62,898 nucleotides of DNA from Bacteroidota bacterium. GTDB taxonomy: Bacteria; Bacteroidota; Bacteroidia; Cytophagales; Cyclobacteriaceae. Location of the stretch: NCBI GenBank assembly GCA_018267195.1, contig JAFDYY010000012.1, positions 1 through 62,898 on the forward strand, read 5' to 3'. The position numbers and the translations under genes were made by a program. Of the stretch, positions 53,712-62,346 are shown piece by piece. How positions within the stretch are numbered: the stretch's first letter is position 1; each line of letters begins with the position of its first letter. Under the pieces are notes generated by a model. The model worked only from the letters and a program-made list of their open reading frames with translations, searched no databases and had not been told where the DNA came from.

Positions 53712-55046
53712 TCAGAACGTATGCGCCAAGTTGAAGAAAAACTGTTGGTCTTCTTTCGATACGGCATAATCGAAACGCAACACCGTGCTTTCGTTCCACA
53801 CAATGCGCAATCCACCACCTCGCGAATAGCGAAGGTTATTGGTATTGATGGCGGAGAGGCTATCCCACACGCCCCCGATATCGTAAAAAGGCACAGCGCT
53901 AAACTCAAAGTGTTGCTTAAACCAGTGGCTCTGGGCAAAGCGCCAGCGCAACTCAAAGTTAGAGAAGTGCATAGCGCGACCAAGGAAGCGGCTCTGCTTA
54001 TACCCGCGTAAAGTGCGAGGCCCGCCTAATCCCTCAATATCACCTTCCGGGCTCCATTGATCCTGGTATTCGAAAAAGGGTGCATCCAATGCAGTGTAGC
54101 CCATAGCCACACGACCAGCAAAAATCAGGCGATTAAAAACGGAAGGAAATATTTTCTGATAAAAATTAAGGTGAGCATACACTTTATCAAAATCGAACGA
54201 TGAGCCGAGTGCTTTCAGCGAAAGTTCGTTGGTTACCTCTGCTACAATTCCTTTGCTGGGATCGGGCTCTAAGTCGCGGGTATCATACACTAACCCTAAT
54301 TGATAAATATTTACCCAAGAATGTCCGAGTCCATAAATTTTCCCGGCATTAAAATCTTGCTGAATCAGTGCATTGTTTTGCAAGGGGGTCATGTTCAGGT
54401 GGGCCATTTCAAAACCCACCAAAGCGCGCAAACGGCCTTCTAAAAAATTGCGCTCTAAACTGAGGTTGATGATTTCCTCTTGCTTATTGTAGTTGTTATA
54501 AAATTGGTTAGCTCCGGTTAAAAAGTTTTTTTCATAATCGCTGTACGAAACATTTTTGGCGGTATCGCCTGGGCCATTCACATACGAAAGCCCTCGCAGC
54601 GATTCTTTAGCTGTAGTGCCAAAATAAAGCAGGTTCGGGTTTTGCTCAATGGCACCACTGGCCCGAAAGCGCCACTTTGTATTAAGTATATAAGGTACAT
54701 CTAACGTAAATCCAAACTCGCGTTGATTTTTGGTTGTGTTGAACAACACAAAATCAAGTCGGGCGCGGTAAGCGGTGTAAGCAAAAAAAGGATCGCTCCG
54801 TTTTCCATTAAAAAAAATGGAACCCTCGGCTCCATAGCCAAAACCATTTACCGGATCAGAGCTGAACTCGGGCTCACCGGTAAGATAGGTTCCTTCTTTT
54901 TTATCTTTTAAATCTTCATCCGATAATTTTTTTTCATCGGCAATAGCAAAAGGAAGTTTGGTAGTATCGGTCTTTTGTTGTGCGGAGAGCAGAGTGGATT
55001 GTATTGTAAAGGCAATAAAAAATAAGAGCGTGTATAAAATTTTCAT
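53712..55046 (-). CDS. Omp85-superfamily outer-membrane barrel without POTRA domains
   Basis: 444-aa outer-membrane protein. A signal peptide (MKILYTLLFFIAFTIQ..LSAQ) is followed by a short acidic/lysine linker, then a surface-antigen-type 16-strand barrel (about 60-446) ending FNLAHTF. The barrel shows a GLGGPRTLRGYKQSRFLG segment matching the Omp85 lid-loop (L6) region with its Arg. There is no space for POTRA repeats. BamA/TamA proteins insert or translocate proteins; members lacking POTRA domains have unclear roles. It is followed by a YncE-like propeller. ATG 55046 is preferred to 55052. Confidence 0.85.
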   Translation of the reverse strand: MKILYTLLFFIAFTIQSTLLSAQQKTDTTKLPFAIADEKKLSDEDLKDKKEGTYLTGEPEFSSDPVNGFGYGAEGSIFFNGKRSDPFFAYTAYRARLDFVLFNTTKNQREFGFTLDVPYILNTKWRFRASGAIEQNPNLLYFGTTAKESLRGLSYVNGPGDTAKNVSYSDYEKNFLTGANQFYNNYNKQEEIINLSLERNFLEGRLRALVGFEMAHLNMTPLQNNALIQQDFNAGKIYGLGHSWVNIYQLGLVYDTRDLEPDPSKGIVAEVTNELSLKALGSSFDFDKVYAHLNFYQKIFPSVFNRLIFAGRVAMGYTALDAPFFEYQDQWSPEGDIEGLGGPRTLRGYKQSRFLGRAMHFSNFELRWRFAQSHWFKQHFEFSAVPFYDIGGVWDSLSAINTNNLRYSRGGGLRIVWNESTVLRFDYAVSKEDQQFFFNLAHTF

Positions 55047-55153
55047 AAGCAATAAAATGTTTGGAGGTTAGACATCGTTGTCGGAGTTTCTATTCCCTGT
55101 AAAAAAAAAATGATTGAATTATTTAATGGCACGTCTGACCGATTCCAAAAACA

Positions 55154-55224
55154 ACCGGTAACTCTTATTCACAAAATAAAAACCATATTAAAAATGATTT
55201 AAAATTAAAATAAAAGCTACCGGT
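55154..55224. repeat. Inverted ACCGGT pair between the PepSY and Omp85 genes
   Basis: ACCGGTA (55154-55160) and TACCGGT (55218-55224) form an inverted 7-bp repeat with an AT-rich spacer of about 57 bp. It may be a double regulator site for the Omp85-YncE operon. Confidence 0.35.
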
Positions 55225-55244
55225 CAAAATCAGATGAGGGGTTC

Positions 55245-55670
55245 TCAGTTTTTTAGTGCTTTCACGAATTTTCCATGCTCATCAAAAATCAAATCATACC
55301 CTTTAATCTCCGCCTCGTAGGTAAGGCTTCCATCGGCCGAAATAATTTTAGCAGCCTCTTTAATTTTTTCGTTTTTGTAATGGGTCTTCACATATTCGGC
55401 TACTTCATTCGGTAAATGGGCTATCGCTATACTGGTTTCAGTTTGAAACACACTACCATTCGTTTCATACAACACCGAATGATCTACTCCGTCTGCTTTA
55501 AAACTGGCTTCGTACTTGCCTTCTTCATTATCCCACTTTACATTTTTGGCTTGCGGGTAAGCTTTGGCAAAAGCAGATTTGATGTGAGCCGGCACACCTG
55601 TTTCTTTAGTTTGTTGAGCCAGGGCAATGCTACCCATCATCGCCAACGCTACGATTAATACATTTTTCAT
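55245..55670 (-). CDS. PepSY-like (BLIP-type) secreted protein
   Basis: 141-aa exported protein with signal peptide MKNVLIVALAMMGSIALAQ, then two PepSY-like repeats. The first is VPAHIKSAFAKAYPQAKNVKWDNEEGKYEASFK; the second has LPNEVAEYVKTHYKNEKIKEAAKI...LTYEAEIKGYDLIFDEHGKF. These small periplasmic proteins are induced by and encoded beside two-component systems in many Bacteroidota; their role is unclear. It lies 60 bp downstream of the histidine kinase gene on the same strand. Confidence 0.88.
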   Translation of the reverse strand: MKNVLIVALAMMGSIALAQQTKETGVPAHIKSAFAKAYPQAKNVKWDNEEGKYEASFKADGVDHSVLYETNGSVFQTETSIAIAHLPNEVAEYVKTHYKNEKIKEAAKIISADGSLTYEAEIKGYDLIFDEHGKFVKALKN

Positions 55671-55730
55671 GTTTTTGTTTTTTTAAGTTTGATTCAAAAA
55701 AACAAATGGTTTCTGTAGAATTTTTGGATA

Positions 55731-57005
55731 CTAATGCGACAATCTGTTTTTTTCAAAAAAAATTGAAAAAAAATGAGTGTGATTATAAAATTCATACTGA
55801 ACAAAAATTCCGGTGGTTTCGGCAATTCGTTTAACGATAGCCAGCCCTATACCGGCTCCTGATTTTGATGAGCCTTTTTGAAAACGGTTGAAAATTTTTT
55901 CGGGATCAAAGGGCAAGGCTTCGCCCGGATTTGAAATAGTAATTTGTTGTAATGATGAAAAAATAGAAATGATATTGCCGGGAGACGTGTGGCGAATGGC
56001 ATTGCTCAGCAAATTTGAAAACAGTATATCTAATAATAATGGATTAAAAAAAATTTCCTGATGCTGCAAGCTTACCTGAAAAGAAATAGTTTTTTGATTG
56101 GCTTCCGCCTGATATACCAAGATCAGTTTTTCTAAGAATTCTTTTAGGTTTACTTTCTCGCGCTCTAAAAACGGAAGGCTATCAATTTTGATGAGCAGTA
56201 AAAGACCTTTGTTAAGCCTACTCAGCCGGGCCAAGGCAATCATCATTTCTTCCATCAGCCCAGCCTGCTCTTTCGTGAGATTGGTTTGCATCAGCATTTC
56301 CATTTTCGATTGAACAATGGCCAGCGGAGTTTGTATTTCGTGTGAAGCATTTTCGGTAAATTCTTTTTGATTGCGGTAAACCTGATGATCGCGTGCCGTA
56401 AGCTGCGCAATGGCTTTATTCAAATCATTAAATTCTTTGATTTTAGATTGAGTAAACGAAAGAGGCTTTGCTTTTTCCAATTCAAATTTTTGCAGGCTAT
56501 CTAATGTTTTATAAAACGGCTTCCACAAGGCGCTTGAGTTTCGCCAATTTATAACAAGCATACCGGCCAGCAGTAAGACTAAAGCAATAGATTGTGTAAC
56601 TGCTAATGCCTTAATTAAGTCTTCCTGTTCGAGAAGTGAAACCCGGGCTGTTAAAAGGTAGGGTTTGTTTTGAAAAATGACTGAAGTAATCAACACCCGG
56701 TAAGGTTCCGTTTCGCCTGTAACCGAATTGTATTGCTGGTGAGTAAAAAGGCTGTCGCGAAAAAAGGTTGTTGAGATTGGTTCAATTTTTATATTGCTAT
56801 CCAGGCTTTGCCATCCCAGCAAATCGGTGTCGGGTTTTAGTCGGTTGATTCGTATTTGAATTTCATTCTTTTGCAAGAATAAATTTTCATCTACTTCGTC
56901 CCAAATAATACGATTGATGATTCGATAAAATACAGGGGTAACTAAAATCAGGATGATGACAGAATAAACTGAAAGATTGAGCAAGGTGCGGCTTAGTAAC
57001 CTCAT
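55731..57005 (-). CDS. Sensor histidine kinase
   Basis: 424-aa membrane kinase. Membrane helices at about 10-30 and 136-153 flank a short periplasmic sensor. HisKA follows with His222 in ENASHEIQTP. The HATPase domain shows FSNLLSNAIRHTSPG (N box) and GAGIGLAIVKRI (G box). It autophosphorylates and passes phosphate to the response regulator encoded just upstream (4-bp overlap). The signal is unknown. The small periplasmic domain and the neighbouring PepSY gene suggest envelope stress or ligand sensing. Confidence 0.95.
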   Translation of the reverse strand: MRLLSRTLLNLSVYSVIILILVTPVFYRIINRIIWDEVDENLFLQKNEIQIRINRLKPDTDLLGWQSLDSNIKIEPISTTFFRDSLFTHQQYNSVTGETEPYRVLITSVIFQNKPYLLTARVSLLEQEDLIKALAVTQSIALVLLLAGMLVINWRNSSALWKPFYKTLDSLQKFELEKAKPLSFTQSKIKEFNDLNKAIAQLTARDHQVYRNQKEFTENASHEIQTPLAIVQSKMEMLMQTNLTKEQAGLMEEMMIALARLSRLNKGLLLLIKIDSLPFLEREKVNLKEFLEKLILVYQAEANQKTISFQVSLQHQEIFFNPLLLDILFSNLLSNAIRHTSPGNIISIFSSLQQITISNPGEALPFDPEKIFNRFQKGSSKSGAGIGLAIVKRIAETTGIFVQYEFYNHTHFFSIFFEKNRLSH

Positions 57006-57676
57006 CGTTCAAATTTGTAGCCGAGCCCGTAAATAGTTTTAATATAATCGGCACTGCCGGCTTCGGTCATCTTCTTTTTCAGGTTTTTGATGTGGGAGTA
57101 AACAAAATCGAAGTTATCAAAGCGGTCGGCTTCATCGCCCGATAGGTGTTCGCCTATGGCATTTTTAGAAACAACTTTGTTCTTATTTGAAATTAAAAAC
57201 AGGAGTAGGTCAAATTCGCTTTTGGTCAGGTCTAATTTTTTATTCAGGATCGTTACTGATTTCCCGGCCACATCTAATTGCATGTTTCCGATGTATAGAA
57301 ATGTTTCGCCTTCAAATTTTTTTCTGCGAATCAGCGCATTAACCCGTGCGCCCAACTCGGCTAAATGAAAAGGTTTGGGTAAATAATCATCTGCCCCGAT
57401 ATCGAGTCCTTTAATTTTATCATCAATCGAATTTTTTGCCGACACGATGATGACTCCTGCATTCTTTCTATACGATTTTAATTCCTGCAGCAATTTCAAT
57501 CCGTTGCCACCGGGCAGCGTAATATCCAGCAAGATACAATCGTACTCGTGCAGAGCTATTTTTTCGGATGCCGATTCATAATCCGGAGCCAACTCGCACA
57601 AATAATCGGTTTCAGAAAAATAAGCAGCCATACTTTCTGCCAATGGTTTTTCGTCTTCAACGATCAGAATTTTCAT
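57002..57676 (-). CDS. OmpR-family response regulator
   Basis: 224-aa regulator. The receiver domain has the acidic VEDEK start, phospho-acceptor Asp51 in LLDITLPGGNGL and Lys in VSAKNS. The winged-helix DNA-binding domain occupies about 125-224, ending IYGLGYKFER. It is the first gene of the RR-HK pair. A -7 element at 57681-57688 lies only 5-12 bp upstream, so the transcript may be leaderless. Confidence 0.95.
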   Translation of the reverse strand: MKILIVEDEKPLAESMAAYFSETDYLCELAPDYESASEKIALHEYDCILLDITLPGGNGLKLLQELKSYRKNAGVIIVSAKNSIDDKIKGLDIGADDYLPKPFHLAELGARVNALIRRKKFEGETFLYIGNMQLDVAGKSVTILNKKLDLTKSEFDLLLFLISNKNKVVSKNAIGEHLSGDEADRFDNFDFVYSHIKNLKKKMTEAGSADYIKTIYGLGYKFER

Positions 57677-57680
57677 TTAC

Positions 57681-57688
57681 CAAATCTA
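57681..57688 (-). promoter_or_regulatory. Candidate -7 element of the response regulator gene
   Basis: TAGATTTG on the minus strand fits TAnnTTTG exactly. Its closeness to the start codon (5 bp) predicts a leaderless or nearly leaderless mRNA. Confidence 0.4.
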
Positions 57689-57764
57689 CTCTCAAATTTT
57701 GTAGAAATTCTGAGCCAGACGCAGATCAGGGCACCTCCCTACAGGGGCTAACCATCAGAAAGGG

Positions 57765-60700
57765 TTACATCACATCATCTACCGTTACGGGGTTTATATT
57801 TTTTTGCCTAATCAGTTCATTTAATTTGGGCAGTTTATCCTTCATTATCTGACGTAGGTTATTTAATTGCGAATCGATCTGGTCCACCAGGTCTTTATAC
57901 ACAGCCTTTACCTGCTCGGTAGGTTTGTAGTCGCCTCCGTCCACTTCACTGGCCAATGCTCCCAATTTATTATTGAGGCGTATCGGGAAGTTGAGCGGAT
58001 CTTGTCCGCTTCGGTTTTTAGTTTGATAGAGTGCCTCTTCAATTTTTTTCATTTCATCGTTAATTGTTTTGCTCATATCCACCACATCTTTCATATCGGG
58101 TTTATCTTTCATGGGGTCAACTACGCGGTTAATATGGTCGCGTGTGGAGCGTATATTTTTAACGGCTTTGTTCGTTTCGCTTAATTTATCGCGCACGGCA
58201 ATGGAGAAATCAAATTGCGCCTTCATATCGACCGGGGTACCGGAGGTACGCGGGTCTTTCACTATCTCAAATTCAGTTTCTTCCGATTTGCCGTTTACCG
58301 TAAGCCGGGCTTTATAAATTCCGGGCACGGCTTTGGGGCCGGTGAGCGATGCGCCCCACATAATCAGCCCGTCAAACCCTTCGGCATCGGCATAGCGCAT
58401 ATTCCAAATGATGCGGTTCATGCCGGGTTTCATTTTCATTTCTCCTTCTTTCAGTTTTTTGTCGGGCTGAGTAGAATATTTCTTGATTAATTTTCCGTTT
58501 GTTTCCAAAATTTCCAATGAGGTTTTTGTCTTGGCGGTATCTTTCAAATAATAATGGATCATTACTCCGTTCGGATGGTTTTTACCTTCGGTTTTAGACT
58601 CACCCCGCCAGCCGCCCTGGCCCCCATTCATACGATAGCTTGGCATCGGCTTGTACAAATGAAAATCACTTTTAGCAATGGCTTCGTTTAGTTGGTGTAA
58701 AGGAGTGATATCATCTATCAACCAAAAACTGCGGCCTTGTGTAGCGGCTATGAGGTTGTCATTTTTTATAGTAAGGTCGGTAATTGGCACGATGGGTAAA
58801 TTCAACTGAAAAGGTTTCCAGTTGGCGCCATCATCAAAGGAAACGTACATACCAAATTCTGTTCCGGCATACAGCAAGCCTTGCCTTTTAGGGTCGGCCC
58901 GTACCACCCTCGTAAAGTGCGAAGGGTCAATTCCATCGGTAATTTTTGTCCATGTTTTTCCATAATCTTTGGTGCGGTACAGATACGGCTGGTAGTCGCC
59001 CAGTTTATAACGGGTGCCGGCCACGTAGGCTCCGCCTTTTACAAAGGGATCAAACTCGATGCTGTTAAACATCATCCATTCGGGCATTCCGGCAGGAGTT
59101 ACTTTTTCCCAGTTTTTACCTCCGTCTTTTGTCAGGTGCAACAAGCCATCATCGGATCCGGCCAAGATCAGGTCTTTTTCGTAAGGCGATTCGCTCACGG
59201 CAAAAATAGTGCAGTAGTATTCTACCGCGGTATTGTCTTTCGTAATAGGCCCACCGGATGGACCAAGTTTGGTCGGGTCATTACGGGTAAGGTCGGGGCT
59301 AATTAACTCCCAGCTCTCGCCTCCGTTGTAGCTTACATGCAAGTGCTGTGAGGCGGCATAAAGTTTCTTCGGGTTGTGCGGGGAGAAGAAAATAGGGAAG
59401 TTCCACTGAAAGCGGTACTTCGCTCCTTCCGCACCGGAGCCCATGGGGTTATCAGGCCAGGCATTTACGTTGCGCGACTCACCGGTGCGGTGATTTCTTC
59501 GTTCGAGCATTCCGCCATAGTTCCCTCCGTACACGATGTCATCATCAAGCGGATCAACAGCCAAGTGCCCACTTTCGCTTCCGGCTGTTACTTCCCAATC
59601 GTGAATACCAATGGAGTACCCATCGGTGCGGTGAAGCACACGCTGGGTGGTGTTATCTTGTTGGGCTCCATATATGCGGTATGGAAAATGATTATCTGTA
59701 ACCACCCGGTAATGCTGAGCCGTGGGTTGATTTTCGTAGGTGCTCCAGTTTTCACCTCCGTCAAAAGAAACCTGGCCTCCTCCATCATCGGCAATGATCA
59801 TGCGTTGGTTGTCCTCAGGGGCTATCCACAAATCATGATGGTCTCCATGGTTGGCATTCATGGCTTTAAATGTTTTGCCTCCATCTTTCGATTTTTGATA
59901 CGACACATTCATCACGTACACAATATCTTCGTCTTTGGTGTCAGCATAAATTTTAGAATAATACCAAGCCCGTTGGCGAAGGTTGCGGTCGTCATTCATC
60001 TTCATCCACTTATCCCCGCCATCGTCAGAGCGGTACACGCCCCCGTGGTCGTTCTCAATAATGGCATATACCCGGTTAGAGTTTACAGGAGAAACTGAGA
60101 CCCCCACTATTCCCCAAATGCCTTTCGGCATACCTTCGTTGGCAGAAATATTTTTCCAGGTATCGCCTCCATCAGTACTTTTCCAAAGAGCCGAGCCTTC
60201 GCCTCCGCTTTCGAGGCTGTAGGGAGTTCTGCGGATACGCCATGTAGAAGCAAAAAGAATACGCGGATTATTCGGATCCATACAAAGATCTACCGCCCCG
60301 GCATCGGCATTCGCAAATAAAATGCGCTTCCAGTTTTTGCCGCCATCTTCCGAGCGGTACACACCTCGTTCCTCAGACGATTTAAACAGGTCTCCCAACA
60401 CGGCCGCATAAACTAAATCCGGATTTTTTGGGTGGATACGGATGCGGGATATGATCGAGGAATTTTTTAGTCCGGAAAAAACCCAAGATTTTCCGGCATC
60501 CGTAGATTTATAAATTCCGTGGCCGAACGATACATTGCCGCGCACGGTACTCTCGCCTTGCCCTACATAGATTACATTATTATCCCACTCACTTACCGCC
60601 ACCGACCCGATGGAACCGCCAAAAAAACCATCTGAAATATTAGACCAGGTATTACCGGCATCGGTCGTACGCCACACCCCTCCCCCCGTTGAGCCAAAGT

Positions 60701-60896
60701 AAAACAAATTCGGTTTGCCGGGCACGCCTGTTACGGCATCTGCCCGCCCGCCCCGGTAGGGGCCAATGCTGCGCCACTCTAAAGCAGCATACAGTTTCTC
60801 ATCATACGTAAGTATCGATTTAGATGGTGTTATCTTCTTTTGACCTGAAACGGAAAAGAAAATAAAGGCTAATAAGATGAAGAGTAATTTTTTCAT
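57765..60896 (-). CDS. Secreted BNR/VPS10-like repeat protein (sortilin-type propeller)
   Basis: 1043-aa exported protein. After a signal peptide (MKKLLFILLAFIFFSVSGQ) come many BNR/Asp-box repeats of the S-x-D-x-G-x-x-W type (for example SKDGGKTF, SEDGGKNW, STDGGDTW, SDDGGDKW, TKDYGKTW, SFDDGANW). These build one or two large propellers over about 30-740. A beta-rich region and a helical C-terminal domain follow, ending NPVTVDDVM. Such proteins are widespread in Bacteroidota and often called glycosyl hydrolase or sortilin-like, but no sialidase active-site pattern is evident. They probably bind proteins or peptides at the cell surface. It has no clear operon partner. Confidence 0.9.
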   Translation of the reverse strand: MKKLLFILLAFIFFSVSGQKKITPSKSILTYDEKLYAALEWRSIGPYRGGRADAVTGVPGKPNLFYFGSTGGGVWRTTDAGNTWSNISDGFFGGSIGSVAVSEWDNNVIYVGQGESTVRGNVSFGHGIYKSTDAGKSWVFSGLKNSSIISRIRIHPKNPDLVYAAVLGDLFKSSEERGVYRSEDGGKNWKRILFANADAGAVDLCMDPNNPRILFASTWRIRRTPYSLESGGEGSALWKSTDGGDTWKNISANEGMPKGIWGIVGVSVSPVNSNRVYAIIENDHGGVYRSDDGGDKWMKMNDDRNLRQRAWYYSKIYADTKDEDIVYVMNVSYQKSKDGGKTFKAMNANHGDHHDLWIAPEDNQRMIIADDGGGQVSFDGGENWSTYENQPTAQHYRVVTDNHFPYRIYGAQQDNTTQRVLHRTDGYSIGIHDWEVTAGSESGHLAVDPLDDDIVYGGNYGGMLERRNHRTGESRNVNAWPDNPMGSGAEGAKYRFQWNFPIFFSPHNPKKLYAASQHLHVSYNGGESWELISPDLTRNDPTKLGPSGGPITKDNTAVEYYCTIFAVSESPYEKDLILAGSDDGLLHLTKDGGKNWEKVTPAGMPEWMMFNSIEFDPFVKGGAYVAGTRYKLGDYQPYLYRTKDYGKTWTKITDGIDPSHFTRVVRADPKRQGLLYAGTEFGMYVSFDDGANWKPFQLNLPIVPITDLTIKNDNLIAATQGRSFWLIDDITPLHQLNEAIAKSDFHLYKPMPSYRMNGGQGGWRGESKTEGKNHPNGVMIHYYLKDTAKTKTSLEILETNGKLIKKYSTQPDKKLKEGEMKMKPGMNRIIWNMRYADAEGFDGLIMWGASLTGPKAVPGIYKARLTVNGKSEETEFEIVKDPRTSGTPVDMKAQFDFSIAVRDKLSETNKAVKNIRSTRDHINRVVDPMKDKPDMKDVVDMSKTINDEMKKIEEALYQTKNRSGQDPLNFPIRLNNKLGALASEVDGGDYKPTEQVKAVYKDLVDQIDSQLNNLRQIMKDKLPKLNELIRQKNINPVTVDDVM

Positions 60897-61030
60897 GACT
60901 ATGGTTTTTCAAAAATCATATTACAAAAAATAAAGCAATTGAAAAGCTGATTTTTTATAATCGGCAAAAACACAATGACGTTGCATAGGAGATTATCCAA
61001 ATATTGAATTACTTTAGGGATCATTTTTTT

Positions 61031-62257
61031 ATGCCCGACAAATCATTCAAACCTCTTTTTAGTATTCCTGTTATTGTAGCCGCACTCGGCTACTTTGTGG
61101 ATATCTACGATCTGCTTCTTTTCAGCATTGTGCGCAAGCCCAGTCTTTCTTCGCTGGGAGTAGCCGGAGAAAACTTGCTGAGCCAAGGCGAATTTTTATT
61201 ACAAGTACAGATGGCCGGCTTACTTATAGGCGGAATGATTTGGGGCATCATGGGCGATAAAAAAGGAAGGCTTTCCGTTTTATTCGGATCAATATTATTG
61301 TACTCCCTTTCTAACATTGCCAATGGGTTTGTAGTTAACACCACACAGTATGCGGCACTTCGGTTTATTGCCGGCATTGGGCTGGCCGGTGAATTGGGTG
61401 CTGGCATTACACTGGTGTCTGAATCCTTGCCTACCCGACTTCGGGGATATGGCACCACACTAGTGGCTACCGTGGGGCTCTTTGGGGCAGTGGTGGCCAA
61501 CTTTGTAGTAAAACTTTCTGACTGGCGCACGGCTTTCTTTATAGGTGGTGGATTAGGGCTCCTCCTCCTCCTTGCCCGGGTAAGTGTTTTTGAGTCGGGC
61601 ATTTTTTTAAAGATAAAAGAACAGCACGTAGCACGTGGAAATTTTTTGATGCTGTTTAGCAACCCTACCCGGTTAAAGAAGTTTCTAGGTTGCATTTTTA
61701 TAGGCACTCCTATTTGGTATGTGATCGGGGTTTTAATTTTTGCTTCTCCTGAAATTGCGCAAGCCTTACATGTAGTGGGCGAAATAAAATCGGGCGATGC
61801 CGTAATGTGGAGTTACATCGGGCTGGCAGCCGGAGACATTTCCAGTGGCTTGCTAAGTCAGTATCTGAAAAGTCGGAAAAAAGTAGTGCTGATTTTTATC
61901 GGTATAACGCTGGTGTTTGTGGTGCTTTATCTTTTCACCCCCGGGGTCTCTCTCATTCAGTTTTATGTAGAATGTTTTCTTCTGGGTTTTGGTGCCGGGT
62001 ATTGGGCGCTGTTTGTAACCATCGCGGCCGAGCAATTTGGCACTAACCTGCGCAGCACCGTAGCTACTTCGGTGCCTAATTTTATCCGTGGCACCGTGGT
62101 ACCCATAACCTTGCTTTTTCAATATTTTCGTGGCTATACTTCGGTCATTTATGGCGCTTTGTGGGTGGGAATATTAACGATTGTTATAGCCTTAATCGCT
62201 TTTACCGCTATTGACGAAACCTTTCATCACGATCTTAATTTTATAGAAAAAGACTGA
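61031..62257 (+). CDS. MFS transporter
   Basis: 408-aa permease of the major facilitator superfamily with about twelve helices. The loop 2-3 motif appears as GMIWGIMGDKKGRLSVLFGS, and the cytoplasmic loop between halves holds VSVFESGIFLKIKEQHVARG. The pattern resembles sugar/aromatic-acid or SHS-type transporters; the substrate is not predictable. ATG 61031 is chosen over TTG 61004 because the longer start adds only an unconserved polar stretch. It is a single gene with no partner. Confidence 0.88.
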   Translation: MPDKSFKPLFSIPVIVAALGYFVDIYDLLLFSIVRKPSLSSLGVAGENLLSQGEFLLQVQMAGLLIGGMIWGIMGDKKGRLSVLFGSILLYSLSNIANGFVVNTTQYAALRFIAGIGLAGELGAGITLVSESLPTRLRGYGTTLVATVGLFGAVVANFVVKLSDWRTAFFIGGGLGLLLLLARVSVFESGIFLKIKEQHVARGNFLMLFSNPTRLKKFLGCIFIGTPIWYVIGVLIFASPEIAQALHVVGEIKSGDAVMWSYIGLAAGDISSGLLSQYLKSRKKVVLIFIGITLVFVVLYLFTPGVSLIQFYVECFLLGFGAGYWALFVTIAAEQFGTNLRSTVATSVPNFIRGTVVPITLLFQYFRGYTSVIYGALWVGILTIVIALIAFTAIDETFHHDLNFIEKD

Positions 62258-62296
62258 CCGGTGTAAGGTTTACCTATTATTCTTAAAGATACCAGA

Positions 62297-62327
62297 TTGG
62301 CTTTTGAAGCCCTGCTTATTATCTTTG
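62297..62327 (+). promoter_or_regulatory. Promoter of the TPR protein gene
   Basis: TTG (62297-62299), 20-bp spacer, TATCTTTG (62320-62327): a full Bacteroidota consensus promoter 19 bp before ATG 62347. Confidence 0.65.
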
Positions 62328-62346
62328 ATAAAACTATTTTTTTAGA

